A DNA stretch of 64,000 nt from Kiritimatiellia bacterium (GTDB lineage Bacteria; Verrucomicrobiota; Kiritimatiellia; RFP12; UBA1067): contig JAFRBA010000043.1 of the NCBI GenBank assembly GCA_017405115.1, positions 1-64,000 on the forward strand, given 5' to 3'. The position numbers and the translations under genes were made by a program. Below, piece by piece: positions 1-7,444 of the stretch; position 1 is the first letter of the stretch, and each line of letters begins with the position of its first letter. Under the pieces are notes generated by a model. It searched no databases and was not told where the DNA came from. It saw only the letters and a program-made list of their open reading frames with translations.

Positions 1-349
1 CTCGTCTGGATATATCATTTGCCGGTTCATGGCGAGAATTATAGCAAATTCTTTGTGGGTTTTCGTGAACCGCGAAGGCGGTTTTCGTGACTTGGCGGGC
101 GGCGAAAGCACGTAGTGCTGGCTGCGGCGCGGACCATCCCGCGAAGGCCGAGACAATTAGGCGGCCAATGAGCCGTAATTGGGAAATGAGAATCGGCCTT
201 CAAACGGAGATGGGACGAGCCGCAGCCAATTGCGCCTGCGCGATTCGCCGCTCGGCCAAGTTTTCGTGGTCGCGTCGGTAGGCGCAAATTGCGTAAGGCT
301 TTACAAGTGCCCGACAGCGTTTTCCAAAGGTGGGGATATTCCAGGTCGA
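1..349. other. Region without a supported gene, upstream of rpmI
   Basis: No reading frame here looks like a protein. The stretch holds several short GC-rich inverted repeats, for example around 70-85 and 108-120, and it ends just before a terminator-like hairpin, so it may be the 3' end of an upstream transcript or a structured RNA. The usual upstream neighbour of rpmI, infC, is not visible. I could not match it to tmRNA, RNase P RNA or SRP RNA by eye. Confidence 0.4.
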
Positions 350-379
350 CGCCCCCTTGACTTCGGGGGGCGGTTTTTG
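350..379 (+). terminator. Rho-independent terminator upstream of rpmI
   Basis: A 7-bp GC stem, CGCCCCC at 350-356 pairing with GGGGGCG at 366-372, is followed by a run of T at 374-378. It would end transcription from upstream and insulate the rpmI-rplT operon. Confidence 0.7.
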
Positions 380-385
380 GTAATC

Positions 386-428
386 TATACACTCATTCCG
401 TCTGGATCGGGCTATTGAGGCTGCCCGA
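386..428 (+). promoter_or_regulatory. Candidate rpmI promoter and leader hairpin
   Basis: A weak -10-like TATACA lies at 386-391, directly after the terminator. A 6-bp hairpin follows, TCGGGC at 407-412 pairing with GCCCGA at 423-428. Ribosomal-protein L20 operons are often regulated through leader structures, but this hairpin is too simple to identify with any known L20 leader. Confidence 0.35.
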
Positions 429-456
429 ACGGCAAGGATAAGGAAAGGAAAACAAA

Positions 457-657
457 ATGCCCAAGATGAAGACAAAGAAGTGCGCCGTCAAGCGCATGAA
501 GCTGTCCGCCAACGGCAAGTTGATGCGGTCGCAGGGCGGCAAGGCCCACCTGAACAACGGCAAGACTCGTGCCCGCAAGCGCTCGCTCCGCGGCATAGTC
601 GCAGTCGCGTCCCTCAAAGTCACCAAGACCTACGCGCGTGCGCTGCAGGGTCGCTGA
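457..657 (+). CDS. rpmI: 50S ribosomal protein bL35
   Basis: This 66-residue basic protein has the bL35 opening MPKMKTKKCAVKR followed by the Lys/Arg-rich K-R-S-L-R region typical of the family, and it is of normal length. It binds 23S rRNA in the large subunit. A purine-rich ribosome-binding site (AAGGAAAGG) sits just upstream of the ATG. It is followed 15 bases later by rplT, the standard rpmI-rplT order, which makes the call secure. The residues after MPKMKTKK diverge from the common HRGAAKRF version, as in distant phyla. Confidence 0.95.
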   Translation: MPKMKTKKCAVKRMKLSANGKLMRSQGGKAHLNNGKTRARKRSLRGIVAVASLKVTKTYARALQGR

Positions 658-672
658 AGGAGGTAAGAGACA

Positions 673-1026
673 ATGAGAGTCACAAACGCTCCCGCTTCCC
701 GTGAACGCCGCCGCCGCCGCCTGGCGCTGGCCAAGGGCTTCTACGGCGCCCGTTCCAAGCTTTTCCGCACGGCCACCGAGGCCGTCGATCGCGCGCTCAG
801 CCTGTCGACCGAGCACCGCAAGCTCCGCAAGCGCGACTTCCGCCAGCTGTGGATCGCCCGCATCAACGCGGCGTCCCGTGCGGAGGGCATCAGCTACTCG
901 AAGCTGATGGCTGGCCTCATCAAGGCCGGCGTCACGCTGAACCGCAAGAGCCTGAGCGAGATCGCCATCCGCGACCCGGAGGGCTTCAAGACCATCGTCG
1001 CAATCGCCAAGGAGGCGAACGCCTGA
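673..1026 (+). CDS. rplT: 50S ribosomal protein bL20
   Basis: This 117-residue protein has the bL20 signatures: the arginine-rich N-terminal helix (RERRRRRLALAKGFYGARSK), RKRDFRQLWIARINAA in the middle, and the YSKLMAGLIKAGVTLNRK segment near 77-94. It is an assembly protein of the large subunit and in many bacteria represses its own operon. An AAGGAGG ribosome-binding site precedes the ATG. A strong terminator follows 28 bases after the stop, so the operon is just rpmI-rplT. Confidence 0.96.
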   Translation: MRVTNAPASRERRRRRLALAKGFYGARSKLFRTATEAVDRALSLSTEHRKLRKRDFRQLWIARINAASRAEGISYSKLMAGLIKAGVTLNRKSLSEIAIRDPEGFKTIVAIAKEANA

Positions 1027-1054
1027 GGCGTAGGGCGAACGTTGGATGAACGAG

Positions 1055-1090
1055 AAGCCTGGCAGTTGAGTCTGCCAGGCTTCGTCGTTT
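1055..1090 (+). terminator. Terminator after rplT
   Basis: A perfect 11-bp stem with arms at 1055-1065 (AAGCCTGGCAG) and 1072-1082, and a 6-nt loop, is followed by a T-rich stretch. It closes the rpmI-rplT operon. Confidence 0.85.
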
Positions 1091-1194
1091 CATGACGTGC
1101 TTTCACACGCTCCTTTGCCGTGCTTGATTTCAGCGCGACGGCTTTGGCATAAGTCCTGGCCGCTACTCGCTAGCGCGCAGCGCGGCAAAAATGG

Positions 1195-1200
1195 TATAAT
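1195..1200 (+). promoter_or_regulatory. -10 box, leaderless start for the 1207 gene
   Basis: TATAAT within TGGTATAAT ends 6 nt before the ATG at 1207. With a normal 6-8 nt distance to the transcription start, the mRNA would begin at or next to the start codon. No Shine-Dalgarno sequence is present. The same arrangement occurs before many other first genes in this window. Confidence 0.75.
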
Positions 1201-1206
1201 TCGGCC

Positions 1207-1374
1207 ATGAAGAGCTTAGCTTTCCTTCTGCCGCTGATCGTGCCGGCCGCCGCTGCCGCCGGGGTCGCAGTCGGGCCGCTTCCCGCCCCAGATTACGCGG
1301 ACACCGAGGTCTCGACCAACTTTGCTTTCTCGGTCGAGATGGTTGAACACGGCTTCAGGGTGCGCTTGCTGTGA
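1207..1374 (+). CDS. Short secreted peptide, first gene of exported-protein locus 1
   Basis: The 55-residue product starts with a signal peptide (MKSLAFLLPLIVPAAAAAG) and then has DTEVSTN and a C-terminal HGFRVRLL. The same DTEV.TN segment and a similar HGIMLRLK ending occur in the longer homologue at 62483-62980, so this looks like an internally deleted version of that protein. It overlaps the next gene by GTGA (start GTG 1371, stop TGA 1372-1374), which implies translational coupling. The function is unknown. It is too small to be convincing alone; the promoter, signal peptide and paralogue support it. Confidence 0.7.
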   Translation: MKSLAFLLPLIVPAAAAAGVAVGPLPAPDYADTEVSTNFAFSVEMVEHGFRVRLL

Positions 1375-4079
1375 CGGACATCCTGACAAGACTCTGCCTT
1401 GTCGGCGCGGCGGTTCTCTTCGCAGCGTGGCTTGTCATGAAGTTGAGAGTTGAAAGTGGAAAGTGTAGAGTGAGAACGATTCCACCACGCCCCACTCCAC
1501 GAGTTCAGCTCACCGCTCATACGGCAGTGTTTCTTTTCTTCGTCGCGGTCGCAGCCATCCACGGCGGTGCGAAGAACGGCACGAACGCGCCGCTTCGCGG
1601 CGCAAGTGTAGAGTTGAGAGTGGAAAATGGAAAATGGAAAGTGGAAAATGGAGGCGTCGTCGCCGTAGGCGACTCCACAATTTTACACTCTACATTTTCA
1701 ACTTTACACTCATTCAGGCTCGAGTCCGAGACAACGAACGAGACGTATACCTACGCCATGCCGACGAACGGAATGCGCCGCGAGAACTGGTGGCTTCGCG
1801 GTGCTTACGAGGACGTGTTCCGCCTTGACTTGGACGGGCTGCTCTTCCCGCTCGGCACGAACCGCTGCGACTCGCTCTGGGTCTACACGTGGGGCATGGC
1901 GGGCGCGCGTCTCGGCGACACATCGAACCGAGTTGTCGCTACGGGCGCTCCGATGTCGGCGGTGCCAGGCCTCTCGCAGTTCTGGAGCGCCGAGACGGAT
2001 GGTGGCGGGCGGCTCCTGACATGGCAGGATTTCGCGCTCAACCGCGACACGAACACGCCCGTCTCCGCGCAGCTGGAGCTTATGCCGTCCGGCGACTTCA
2101 TCGCGCGCTCCAATCTCGTTGAACGGCTATACTGCCGCGTCAATCCCGACGACTGGGACGACGACGGAATCCCGAACGACGACGACATCCAGCCGCTTGC
2201 CTACGACGGCGACAACTTCGGCCCGCACCAGACGCTGCCCGAAGGCGCGAACACGAACCACTACTACTGGATTGACGTTGTGGTAAGCCAGGCGAACGCC
2301 CGAGTCACTTTCGAGGGCAACGGATATTCGCATTTGCCCGATCCGACGTTCATCGCAAGGGCGGGCGACACGAACCGCGTCATGCTGCTTCTCGGAAAGA
2401 CGTATGCGATGCGCTGCAACATGCCCGTGCGAATCGTCGGCAAGGAGGACCTCGAGGTCGAAGTCTTGGAGACAGGCGGCGATCTCAGCGTCGTGTGGCC
2501 GGTGAGCCTCGAATTCGTTACGCTGGAGCAGATGCGCTCTTCGGGGCTCCGCTCCCATGGCGCATCCGGCGGAACGACCATCGCGGTGCATCCGGAGAGG
2601 GCGGGTGGCGGCGGATTCAGCTGGACGGACGGCTTCTGCTGCTATTACCTGGCCGCCGACGGCACGCCGGTGTTCAACTGCGAAGGCAACTGCGGATGCC
2701 GCGGATGTTTCACCGGCGACATCACGTATGTGATCGGCGGGTTCCTGATGACGTTCGACGGGTTGCAGTGCTCGTGCGAAGGCGGTTCGGGTGACGACCC
2801 CGTAGGCGAAGGCGGCGGCTACGGCGAGGACGACGGTCCGTATGCAGGCGGCGCGTCAGCGACCTTCTCGAAGAGCGCGGTCATATTCGAGGACGGCTAC
2901 TGGAACGCGCCAGGGAACTGGGTCGAGCGCCAGTCGACCGTCACCGAGCTCCATTGCGTCGCGCACGGCGGGCCGAACGGAGGGCACGTACGCTTCGAGG
3001 TCTCGGCGGGCGCAGGGAAGATAGAGCACGTCTCGGGCCGGGTCCTCCCCGTGGAGCAGGACATCGAGGCCGGCATGAAGCTGGACTTCACCGTCGGCTA
3101 CAAGGGCAAGATGCCAAGCGCAGGCGCGAACGACATCGAGGTGACGACGACGTTCACGGAGAACGCGGAGGGCGCAGAGCCGGTGTCGTCTCAGGCGCAA
3201 CTGACGAGTGTGAAGGTTGAGCTGGAGGCGGTTTATGTTGCGCTGGAGAACACTAATCAGAACAGGCATGTCTACGGGGTCGGGGAAAAGGTCAAGTTCA
3301 TTGTGACGCCTAATTTGCCACAAGTCGCGATGAGCGTCAACAAGGCGGATTCGACTGACAGAGTGACGGCCTACGACACGTTTGGCGGGGAACTGCAGGT
3401 GAACGCCGGCGGCGATGTGAATGTCTATACATGCCCGGCATCAGGCACGACGCCGGACGTCACGGTGTCATTCTCGGACGCGGAGCATCATCCGAGCCTT
3501 TCCGTCGTAGAGCCGATGTTTGTTTTAACCACCAATGCGACGGGGATCGGGTCGTTCTCTCTCGGCGACGTCGTCATGGGGACGCTGAGGACAGTGAACT
3601 GCGTAGGGCCGATGACGGTGTCGTTCCGCGGCGTCAAGATGCTTGAGATCCCTTGTACCAATGCCGTTTCCCCCACGGGGTATTTTAACAGCACCAACTA
3701 CACCGGACCGCTTACACACTCGTGGGATGCCGAGGCGGGATGGACGAAGCGCATAGGGGAGGGGAACTACTGGACGATTGACGACGCCGGGAGGAGCAGA
3801 CCGTATGCCAACTGGTCTGCGGGGCAGTTGGTGTGGAAGATTCCGATTGGTTGGAAGCGCATGCGTTACGACGATGACAATATTGGAAGAGAGGAAGATT
3901 ATGATTATGCGCTTTATGGAAATCATGGATCTCGTCCTTTGCGCATTGGCAATAGAGAAGACGTGTATACGCAGAAATTCACGATCTCGCCGAGCGGCGA
4001 GTCGTCTGTGGAGAAGTTTGGATATCGCCTGTCACGCTCGCGATGGAGTTTCTCCGGAGAGGTAATCAAGATACAATGA
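1371..4079 (+). CDS. Large exported modular protein, locus 1
   Basis: The 902-residue protein starts with MTDILTRLCLVGAAVLFAAW, a signal or anchor helix shared with the protein at 57064. A domain at about 120-255 contains MPTNGMRRENWWLRG and a LLTWQ motif also found in the 57064 and 62977 proteins. Next come a Ca-binding-like Asp-rich stretch (WDDDGIPNDDD, about 261-271), a module at about 280-375 repeated in the protein at 6133 (NTNHYYWIDV, LPDPTFIARAGDTNRV), and a Cys-rich, Gly-rich linker at about 420-490. The C-terminal half looks like beta-sandwich repeats. The last ~140 codons are AT-richer than the rest and have no match elsewhere in the window. Two in-frame repeat-derived insertions lie near the N-terminus (1439-1474, 1604-1712). 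The start is the GTG that overlaps the 1207 gene. The function is unknown; it is probably a surface protein. Confidence 0.85.
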   Translation: MTDILTRLCLVGAAVLFAAWLVMKLRVESGKCRVRTIPPRPTPRVQLTAHTAVFLFFVAVAAIHGGAKNGTNAPLRGASVELRVENGKWKVENGGVVAVGDSTILHSTFSTLHSFRLESETTNETYTYAMPTNGMRRENWWLRGAYEDVFRLDLDGLLFPLGTNRCDSLWVYTWGMAGARLGDTSNRVVATGAPMSAVPGLSQFWSAETDGGGRLLTWQDFALNRDTNTPVSAQLELMPSGDFIARSNLVERLYCRVNPDDWDDDGIPNDDDIQPLAYDGDNFGPHQTLPEGANTNHYYWIDVVVSQANARVTFEGNGYSHLPDPTFIARAGDTNRVMLLLGKTYAMRCNMPVRIVGKEDLEVEVLETGGDLSVVWPVSLEFVTLEQMRSSGLRSHGASGGTTIAVHPERAGGGGFSWTDGFCCYYLAADGTPVFNCEGNCGCRGCFTGDITYVIGGFLMTFDGLQCSCEGGSGDDPVGEGGGYGEDDGPYAGGASATFSKSAVIFEDGYWNAPGNWVERQSTVTELHCVAHGGPNGGHVRFEVSAGAGKIEHVSGRVLPVEQDIEAGMKLDFTVGYKGKMPSAGANDIEVTTTFTENAEGAEPVSSQAQLTSVKVELEAVYVALENTNQNRHVYGVGEKVKFIVTPNLPQVAMSVNKADSTDRVTAYDTFGGELQVNAGGDVNVYTCPASGTTPDVTVSFSDAEHHPSLSVVEPMFVLTTNATGIGSFSLGDVVMGTLRTVNCVGPMTVSFRGVKMLEIPCTNAVSPTGYFNSTNYTGPLTHSWDAEAGWTKRIGEGNYWTIDDAGRSRPYANWSAGQLVWKIPIGWKRMRYDDDNIGREEDYDYALYGNHGSRPLRIGNREDVYTQKFTISPSGESSVEKFGYRLSRSRWSFSGEVIKIQ
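1439..1474. repeat. Half copy of the heptad repeat
   Basis: GAGAGTTGAAAGTGGAAAGTG-like units match the left arm of the element at 1604-1712, but no right arm follows. It lies in frame within the 1371 gene, immediately after its N-terminal hydrophobic helix. Confidence 0.55.
1604..1712. repeat. Heptad palindromic repeat inserted inside a coding region
   Basis: The left arm is tandem 7-mers of the GAAAATG/GAAAGTG type. The centre is a hairpin (GTCGCC 1659-1664, GGCGAC 1668-1673). The right arm carries the complementary TTTACACT-type units. The reading frame of the 1371 gene stays open through it, adding a peptide beginning RVENGKWKVENG. Related copies lie at 1439-1474 (left arm only), 7331-7427 and 34033-34066. 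Confidence 0.75.
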
Positions 4080-4087
4080 GGAGGTGC

Positions 4088-4930
4088 ATGGTGAACGCGA
4101 GAAAAGTCATGATGCGATTGGCTTGCTTTGTAGCCTTGACCGCGCTTGCGCTGGTCTCTGCCTTGCTCTTCTTTGAGACTCGGCGACTGCGCGAGCAAAT
4201 TCAGCTCATGGAAGGTGAGCGCGATCAGGCTGTCCTTGCGGAATTCAGACGTGATTGGCGTTCCCTCCCGGAGGGAGAGAAGGCGCGAGTGGTCGGCATA
4301 TATAATGAAGTCGCGCAAGCCTATGCCAACCGAGACGCGATGGCAATGCACATGGCCATGCTGAAGTTGCCGCAGATAAACGACCAGCAGACATGGCAGT
4401 GGGCTCCAGATGTAGATAGTTCTTTTTACGCTGCATTCACCAAGACGTTTCTCTTGGCGGAAAAACTGTCGGACTTCGATTCGCCGGAGCAATTCGCGGA
4501 ATATTTGCAGTTGAATATCGAAGCGGCGCTGTTCCTTGGCGGTGCTTACGCGAGGCGACAGTACTCTGAGTATTCGTCCTATGTGGAGTACCAGACATTA
4601 TACTGTCTCAAACAGTATGAGGCGAAGTTTGACAAGGAGGGGAAAGCCGAATTGAGGGATGTCGCCGCAAAGGCACTTTCATTTTGGATTGCATGGATAG
4701 AGTCTCCAAACGGATTCACACGTCAGTGCGCACATTGGATGGTTCGTGCAAACTCCGATTATGCCAGGCTTGTAAAGCCGGAACTTGCGTTGACGCGCGA
4801 AAGGGCTATGAGCAATGCCTACGCCTACGCCAAGACAGTTCTGTCCAGGTCAGGCTACACGCCATCGTGGCTTTCGGAGTTTCAGGTGCAGGGCACCAAC
4901 AGTGCGACAACAGGAGCAAAGGGACAATAA
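4088..4930 (+). CDS. Membrane-anchored protein of unknown function, partner of locus 1
   Basis: The ~280-residue product has one N-terminal transmembrane helix (RLACFVALTALALVSALLFF), then a charged coiled-coil-like stretch and a helical soluble domain rich in Tyr and Ala. It is probably held in the inner membrane facing the periplasm. An ATG at 4076 overlaps the stop of the large gene (ATGA), but the GAGGAGG at 4079-4084 fits the ATG at 4088 or GTG at 4091 better. It is coupled to the 1371 gene and clearly AT-richer than the N-terminal part of that gene. I do not recognise a family. By position it could be a partner or protector of the tail domain upstream; that is inference. Confidence 0.75.
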   Translation: MVNARKVMMRLACFVALTALALVSALLFFETRRLREQIQLMEGERDQAVLAEFRRDWRSLPEGEKARVVGIYNEVAQAYANRDAMAMHMAMLKLPQINDQQTWQWAPDVDSSFYAAFTKTFLLAEKLSDFDSPEQFAEYLQLNIEAALFLGGAYARRQYSEYSSYVEYQTLYCLKQYEAKFDKEGKAELRDVAAKALSFWIAWIESPNGFTRQCAHWMVRANSDYARLVKPELALTRERAMSNAYAYAKTVLSRSGYTPSWLSEFQVQGTNSATTGAKGQ

Positions 4931-4933
4931 AGC

Positions 4934-5017
4934 GTGAATGAGAAGTACAAGATGCAAAAGAAAGGTCACATCATTCCATTTGGCGAGACGTTCAAATCGG
5001 AGGGTATGACGGAATGA
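4934..5017 (+). CDS. Possible 27-codon coupled gene
   Basis: A GTG-initiated frame of 27 residues lies between the 4088 and 5014 genes and ends in an ATGA overlap with the 5014 gene. It has Lys-rich ends and no signal peptide or known motif. Its ribosome-binding site is weak. It may simply be the leader that couples translation of the next gene. Confidence 0.25.
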   Translation: MNEKYKMQKKGHIIPFGETFKSEGMTE

Positions 5018-5862
5018 CCGCAGTCAAGACGGCAGCGGTGCTGCTTTGCATGAGCGGTCTTTCGCAGGCAGGATGCGGACGTCCGCAAGAGAAGCCTCTA
5101 TCCGCAGAGGCCGAGGCATGTAGGGCGCAGATAGCCGCATTCCGCTCGAATGTTGGCCTTGATGGCGGCAACCTTCTGCGCGAGAGGAGGAAAATCGGCG
5201 AACAACAGTTACCTTTGACAAACGCTGATGATTCCTGTTCATTCGCATTCACTGAGTTCGCAGATTTACTGGCGACACTGCATGATGTCTGTACTAATAC
5301 TTGCGACAGGTCTGTTTGTGAATTTCTGTCGCGTATCGAATCAATTATGGGCGAGGCAGACGAGAAGAGTCGTGGCGAACTTATGGCACGGTTAAAGAGT
5401 GCGATAGATGGGTGTGGGATTTCGGGGCTGCTCGAAGAGATTGGATCTGATGATGTTGGTGCCTTGGCAGTGGATGGATATTATCGAACGCTTTGCGGAC
5501 TTGCGGATGTGATATTGAGGTGTGGGGGTGATTCATTTGGGGCGGCAGAGGTGGATCTTCGTACGTATAAGGTAATGGTTCAGTGTCGAAATCTTTGCAG
5601 GAAGCGAGGCTGGCGCAATACGGAGCGCGCTCTTGATGGCAGCCTTAAGCATTGGATGACAAATCGCTGTGACAGTTCTGATTCTAACTTCTGCCGCGCA
5701 CATAGAGATTGGGAAGAATATTATCGAAAACACTATGAGGAGCGAATCCGAAACGGAGAAACTCGGCTTCTGAAACTGACAGAGCGGTTTCATAGGCGGT
5801 ATTACAACTGGGCTGAAAAAATACTTAAGCGCCCACCGTCATGGGGCTTCGATGACAACTGA
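5014..5862 (+). CDS. Putative lipoprotein, partner of locus 1
   Basis: The 282-residue product has a short signal sequence (MTAVKTAAVLLCMSGLSQAGC) ending in a plausible lipobox Cys. A mainly helical Cys-rich domain follows, with pairs such as CTNTC and CRNLC, and then a basic C-terminus. The GGAGGG upstream fits the ATG at 5014. It lies in the AT-richer tail of locus 1. No family was recognised. The downstream lipoprotein at 61368 holds the same position relative to the paralogue at 57064, though the two sequences are not alike. Confidence 0.75.
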   Translation: MTAVKTAAVLLCMSGLSQAGCGRPQEKPLSAEAEACRAQIAAFRSNVGLDGGNLLRERRKIGEQQLPLTNADDSCSFAFTEFADLLATLHDVCTNTCDRSVCEFLSRIESIMGEADEKSRGELMARLKSAIDGCGISGLLEEIGSDDVGALAVDGYYRTLCGLADVILRCGGDSFGAAEVDLRTYKVMVQCRNLCRKRGWRNTERALDGSLKHWMTNRCDSSDSNFCRAHRDWEEYYRKHYEERIRNGETRLLKLTERFHRRYYNWAEKILKRPPSWGFDDN

Positions 5863-5960
5863 CATTTGTTCTTGGGGCTGATCGTTGGTTGTGTTGCACC
5901 GCAAAATCGAACAGGAGAATTCAGACAACAAAACACCACCAACACACCGCTGAGAAATGG

Positions 5961-5966
5961 TATAAT
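5961..5966 (+). promoter_or_regulatory. -10 box of locus 2
   Basis: TATAAT lies 7 nt before the ATG at 5974. The stretch from the -10 box to the first codons (ATGAAGAGCTT) is nearly identical to the promoter at 1195, so the two loci share a duplicated start region. Confidence 0.7.
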
Positions 5967-5973
5967 TCGTGGC

Positions 5974-6120
5974 ATGAAGAGCTTCGCTATCCATATGCGA
6001 GTGTCGATGCGAGAAAATGCCGTTACCTGTATTCGTCCGTTGCGAGAGCTTATTGGCCGATATCCAGAATGGTATTCAAGTAAGATGGGAGACTCCGGCG
6101 TTCATGGTGGCAATCATTGA
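5974..6120 (+). CDS. Short decayed first gene of locus 2
   Basis: The 48-residue frame begins MKSFAI, matching MKSLAF of the 1207 gene, but the expected hydrophobic signal segment is lost. It ends just before the ribosome-binding site of the 6133 gene. It is probably a degenerate paralogue kept only as the 5' end of the transcript. Confidence 0.45.
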   Translation: MKSFAIHMRVSMRENAVTCIRPLRELIGRYPEWYSSKMGDSGVHGGNH

Positions 6121-6132
6121 GGAGGGAAGATA

Positions 6133-6693
6133 GTGAGAAAAACATTATGTGTCATGGTTGTCTTTATTGCGGCAGCATCGGCGATCGCATTTGCAATGTT
6201 TGCGCGTCAAGAGCACATGGAGACAGGCGGTGTGTCCGCCGCTGCTGCACGAGCACAAGCCCAGTGCCCGGTTCCGGGCGGTCCATTTGTAAACGGCGAC
6301 CAGTTTCCTGACGGCGGGAATACGAACTGCTATTATTGGATTGATGTCGCCGCGGCAGATCGCGACGCAGTCGTGAAGTTCTGCGGTGACGGGCCTTCCA
6401 ATCTCCCCGATCCGGAGTTCATTGCACATGTCGGCGAGACAAACCGCGTGCTGCTGCTCATCGGAAAGCGCTATGAAGCCTTTTCTGTGGCGGCTGTACG
6501 CCCAGTTGGCGCGTCTAGCACAGACATCGTCCTGGACGGCGTCGGCACGACTTCGCCAGACGATCCATCCCGCCGGTTTTCAGTATGCTGGCCAGTGACG
6601 ATCCATTTGGTTTCCAGGTCCGCCCGGCACGGTGAATTGGTACGCCGCGAACTTAAGACCGAATCTGGAACGTTTTCTGGTCAAACGGAATGA
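6133..6693 (+). CDS. Exported single-module paralogue, locus 2
   Basis: The 186-residue protein starts at GTG 6133 after GAGGAGGG. It has a signal or anchor helix (TLCVMVVFIAAASAIAFAMF) and then one copy of the module seen at about 280-375 of the 1371 protein. The shared landmarks are G.NTN.YYWIDV, LPDPEFIAHVGETNRVLLLIGK and WPV. It lacks the large N- and C-terminal parts of that protein. It is a free-standing or truncated family member of unknown function, overlapping a further 24-codon frame by ATGA. Confidence 0.65.
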   Translation: MRKTLCVMVVFIAAASAIAFAMFARQEHMETGGVSAAAARAQAQCPVPGGPFVNGDQFPDGGNTNCYYWIDVAAADRDAVVKFCGDGPSNLPDPEFIAHVGETNRVLLLIGKRYEAFSVAAVRPVGASSTDIVLDGVGTTSPDDPSRRFSVCWPVTIHLVSRSARHGELVRRELKTESGTFSGQTE

Positions 6694-6764
6694 CGAATCC
6701 GCTCACGGTCGTCGAGCAGATGGATACGCTCTACCGAGCGATGCTACAGGAGTACTTCGGATGA
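6690..6764 (+). pseudogene. 24-codon remnant coupled to 6133
   Basis: A short frame (MTNPLTVVEQMDTLYR...) begins at an ATGA overlap with the 6133 gene. It reads like the start of a third gene cut off early. There is no other evidence for expression. Confidence 0.3.
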
Positions 6765-6805
6765 TCCTTTGAATGAACGCGATTGCGAGGAACATGGCGA
6801 TTTGA

Positions 6806-6811
6806 TATAAT
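6806..6811 (+). promoter_or_regulatory. TATAAT box before the 6858 pseudogene
   Basis: TATAAT lies in the context TTTGATATAAT. The downstream ATG at 6858 has its own purine-rich ribosome-binding site, so this transcript would carry a leader of about 40 nt. Confidence 0.5.
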
Positions 6812-6857
6812 GAGCGGCGTTTCAAGAACCTTGGAAAACCAAGAAAGAAGAAAAGGC

Positions 6858-7148
6858 ATGATAAAACGCGACTATTATCTTGAAAAAATAAAAGATAAGA
6901 TGTGGAACGGGTCGGTGAAGATTATTACCGGCATCCGTCGCTGCGAAAAAGTCTATATGCAGAGCGCATTCAGCATTTCAGACCCGGAATACAAGGTGAG
7001 AGAGGTTCTTCCCATGAACAAAACGGGCGACAACTTCCGGAAGATCGTCGTCACGTCAGGGGCCTCGCGCCTGTGGACCGACGAAAACGGCATATCGTAT
7101 GTGGGGATATTGACGTTCCTCCTGAACCCGGAAAGGGTGCTGCCGTAA
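6858..7148 (+). pseudogene. Internally deleted AAA/DUF4143-type ATPase
   Basis: The 96-residue frame joins the start of an AAA_14/DUF4143 ATPase (MIKRDYYLEKIK, then KIITGIRRC just before the Walker lysine) to what looks like the C-terminus of the same family (VYMQSAFSI, KVREVLPMNKTGDNFRKIVV, DENGISYVGILTFLL). The nucleotide-binding loop, Walker B and DUF4143 domains are missing, although the reading frame remains open. This is best read as a gene of roughly 1.2 kb that has lost its middle. It cannot be an active ATPase. Confidence 0.75.
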
Positions 7149-7330
7149 AAGTGGTGCTTCCAATGCGACGAGGCGAGGACATGACGGGCGTTGAAGACAC
7201 ATTTGGAGAGCTGGTTGCGCTGCTCAAGGCATGCGCTTGTTCGCCCGTTCGCCAATATAATTTGATATAATACCCACATCCCGCGAGGCGGTTGGCGCGG
7301 CGCGGGGTCATAGTCCGGAAAACGGAGAGG
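7149..7330 (+). other. Intergenic stretch with two TATAAT boxes
   Basis: No convincing gene is present. Fragments such as FGELVALLKA suggest decayed coding sequence at 7149-7245. Two overlapping -10-like boxes lie at 7256-7261 and 7266-7271. They could start the transcript that runs through the repeat and the structured leader into the thermonuclease gene. Confidence 0.45.
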
Positions 7331-7427
7331 GTGAATGTAAAGTGTAAAATGCAAAGTGTAAAATGATGGAGTCGCTCCGCGACGCCGCTTCAATTTTACA
7401 CTCTCAACTTTACACTTTACACTCTCC
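7331..7427. repeat. Heptad palindromic repeat, intergenic copy
   Basis: Units of the GTAAAGT/GTAAAAT type form the left arm and TTTACAC units the right arm, around a central hairpin (GTCGC TCC GCGAC, 7371-7383). It is the clearest complete copy of the family also found at 1604-1712. Confidence 0.75.
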
Positions 7428-7444
7428 CACTCCCGCCGGGCGTT

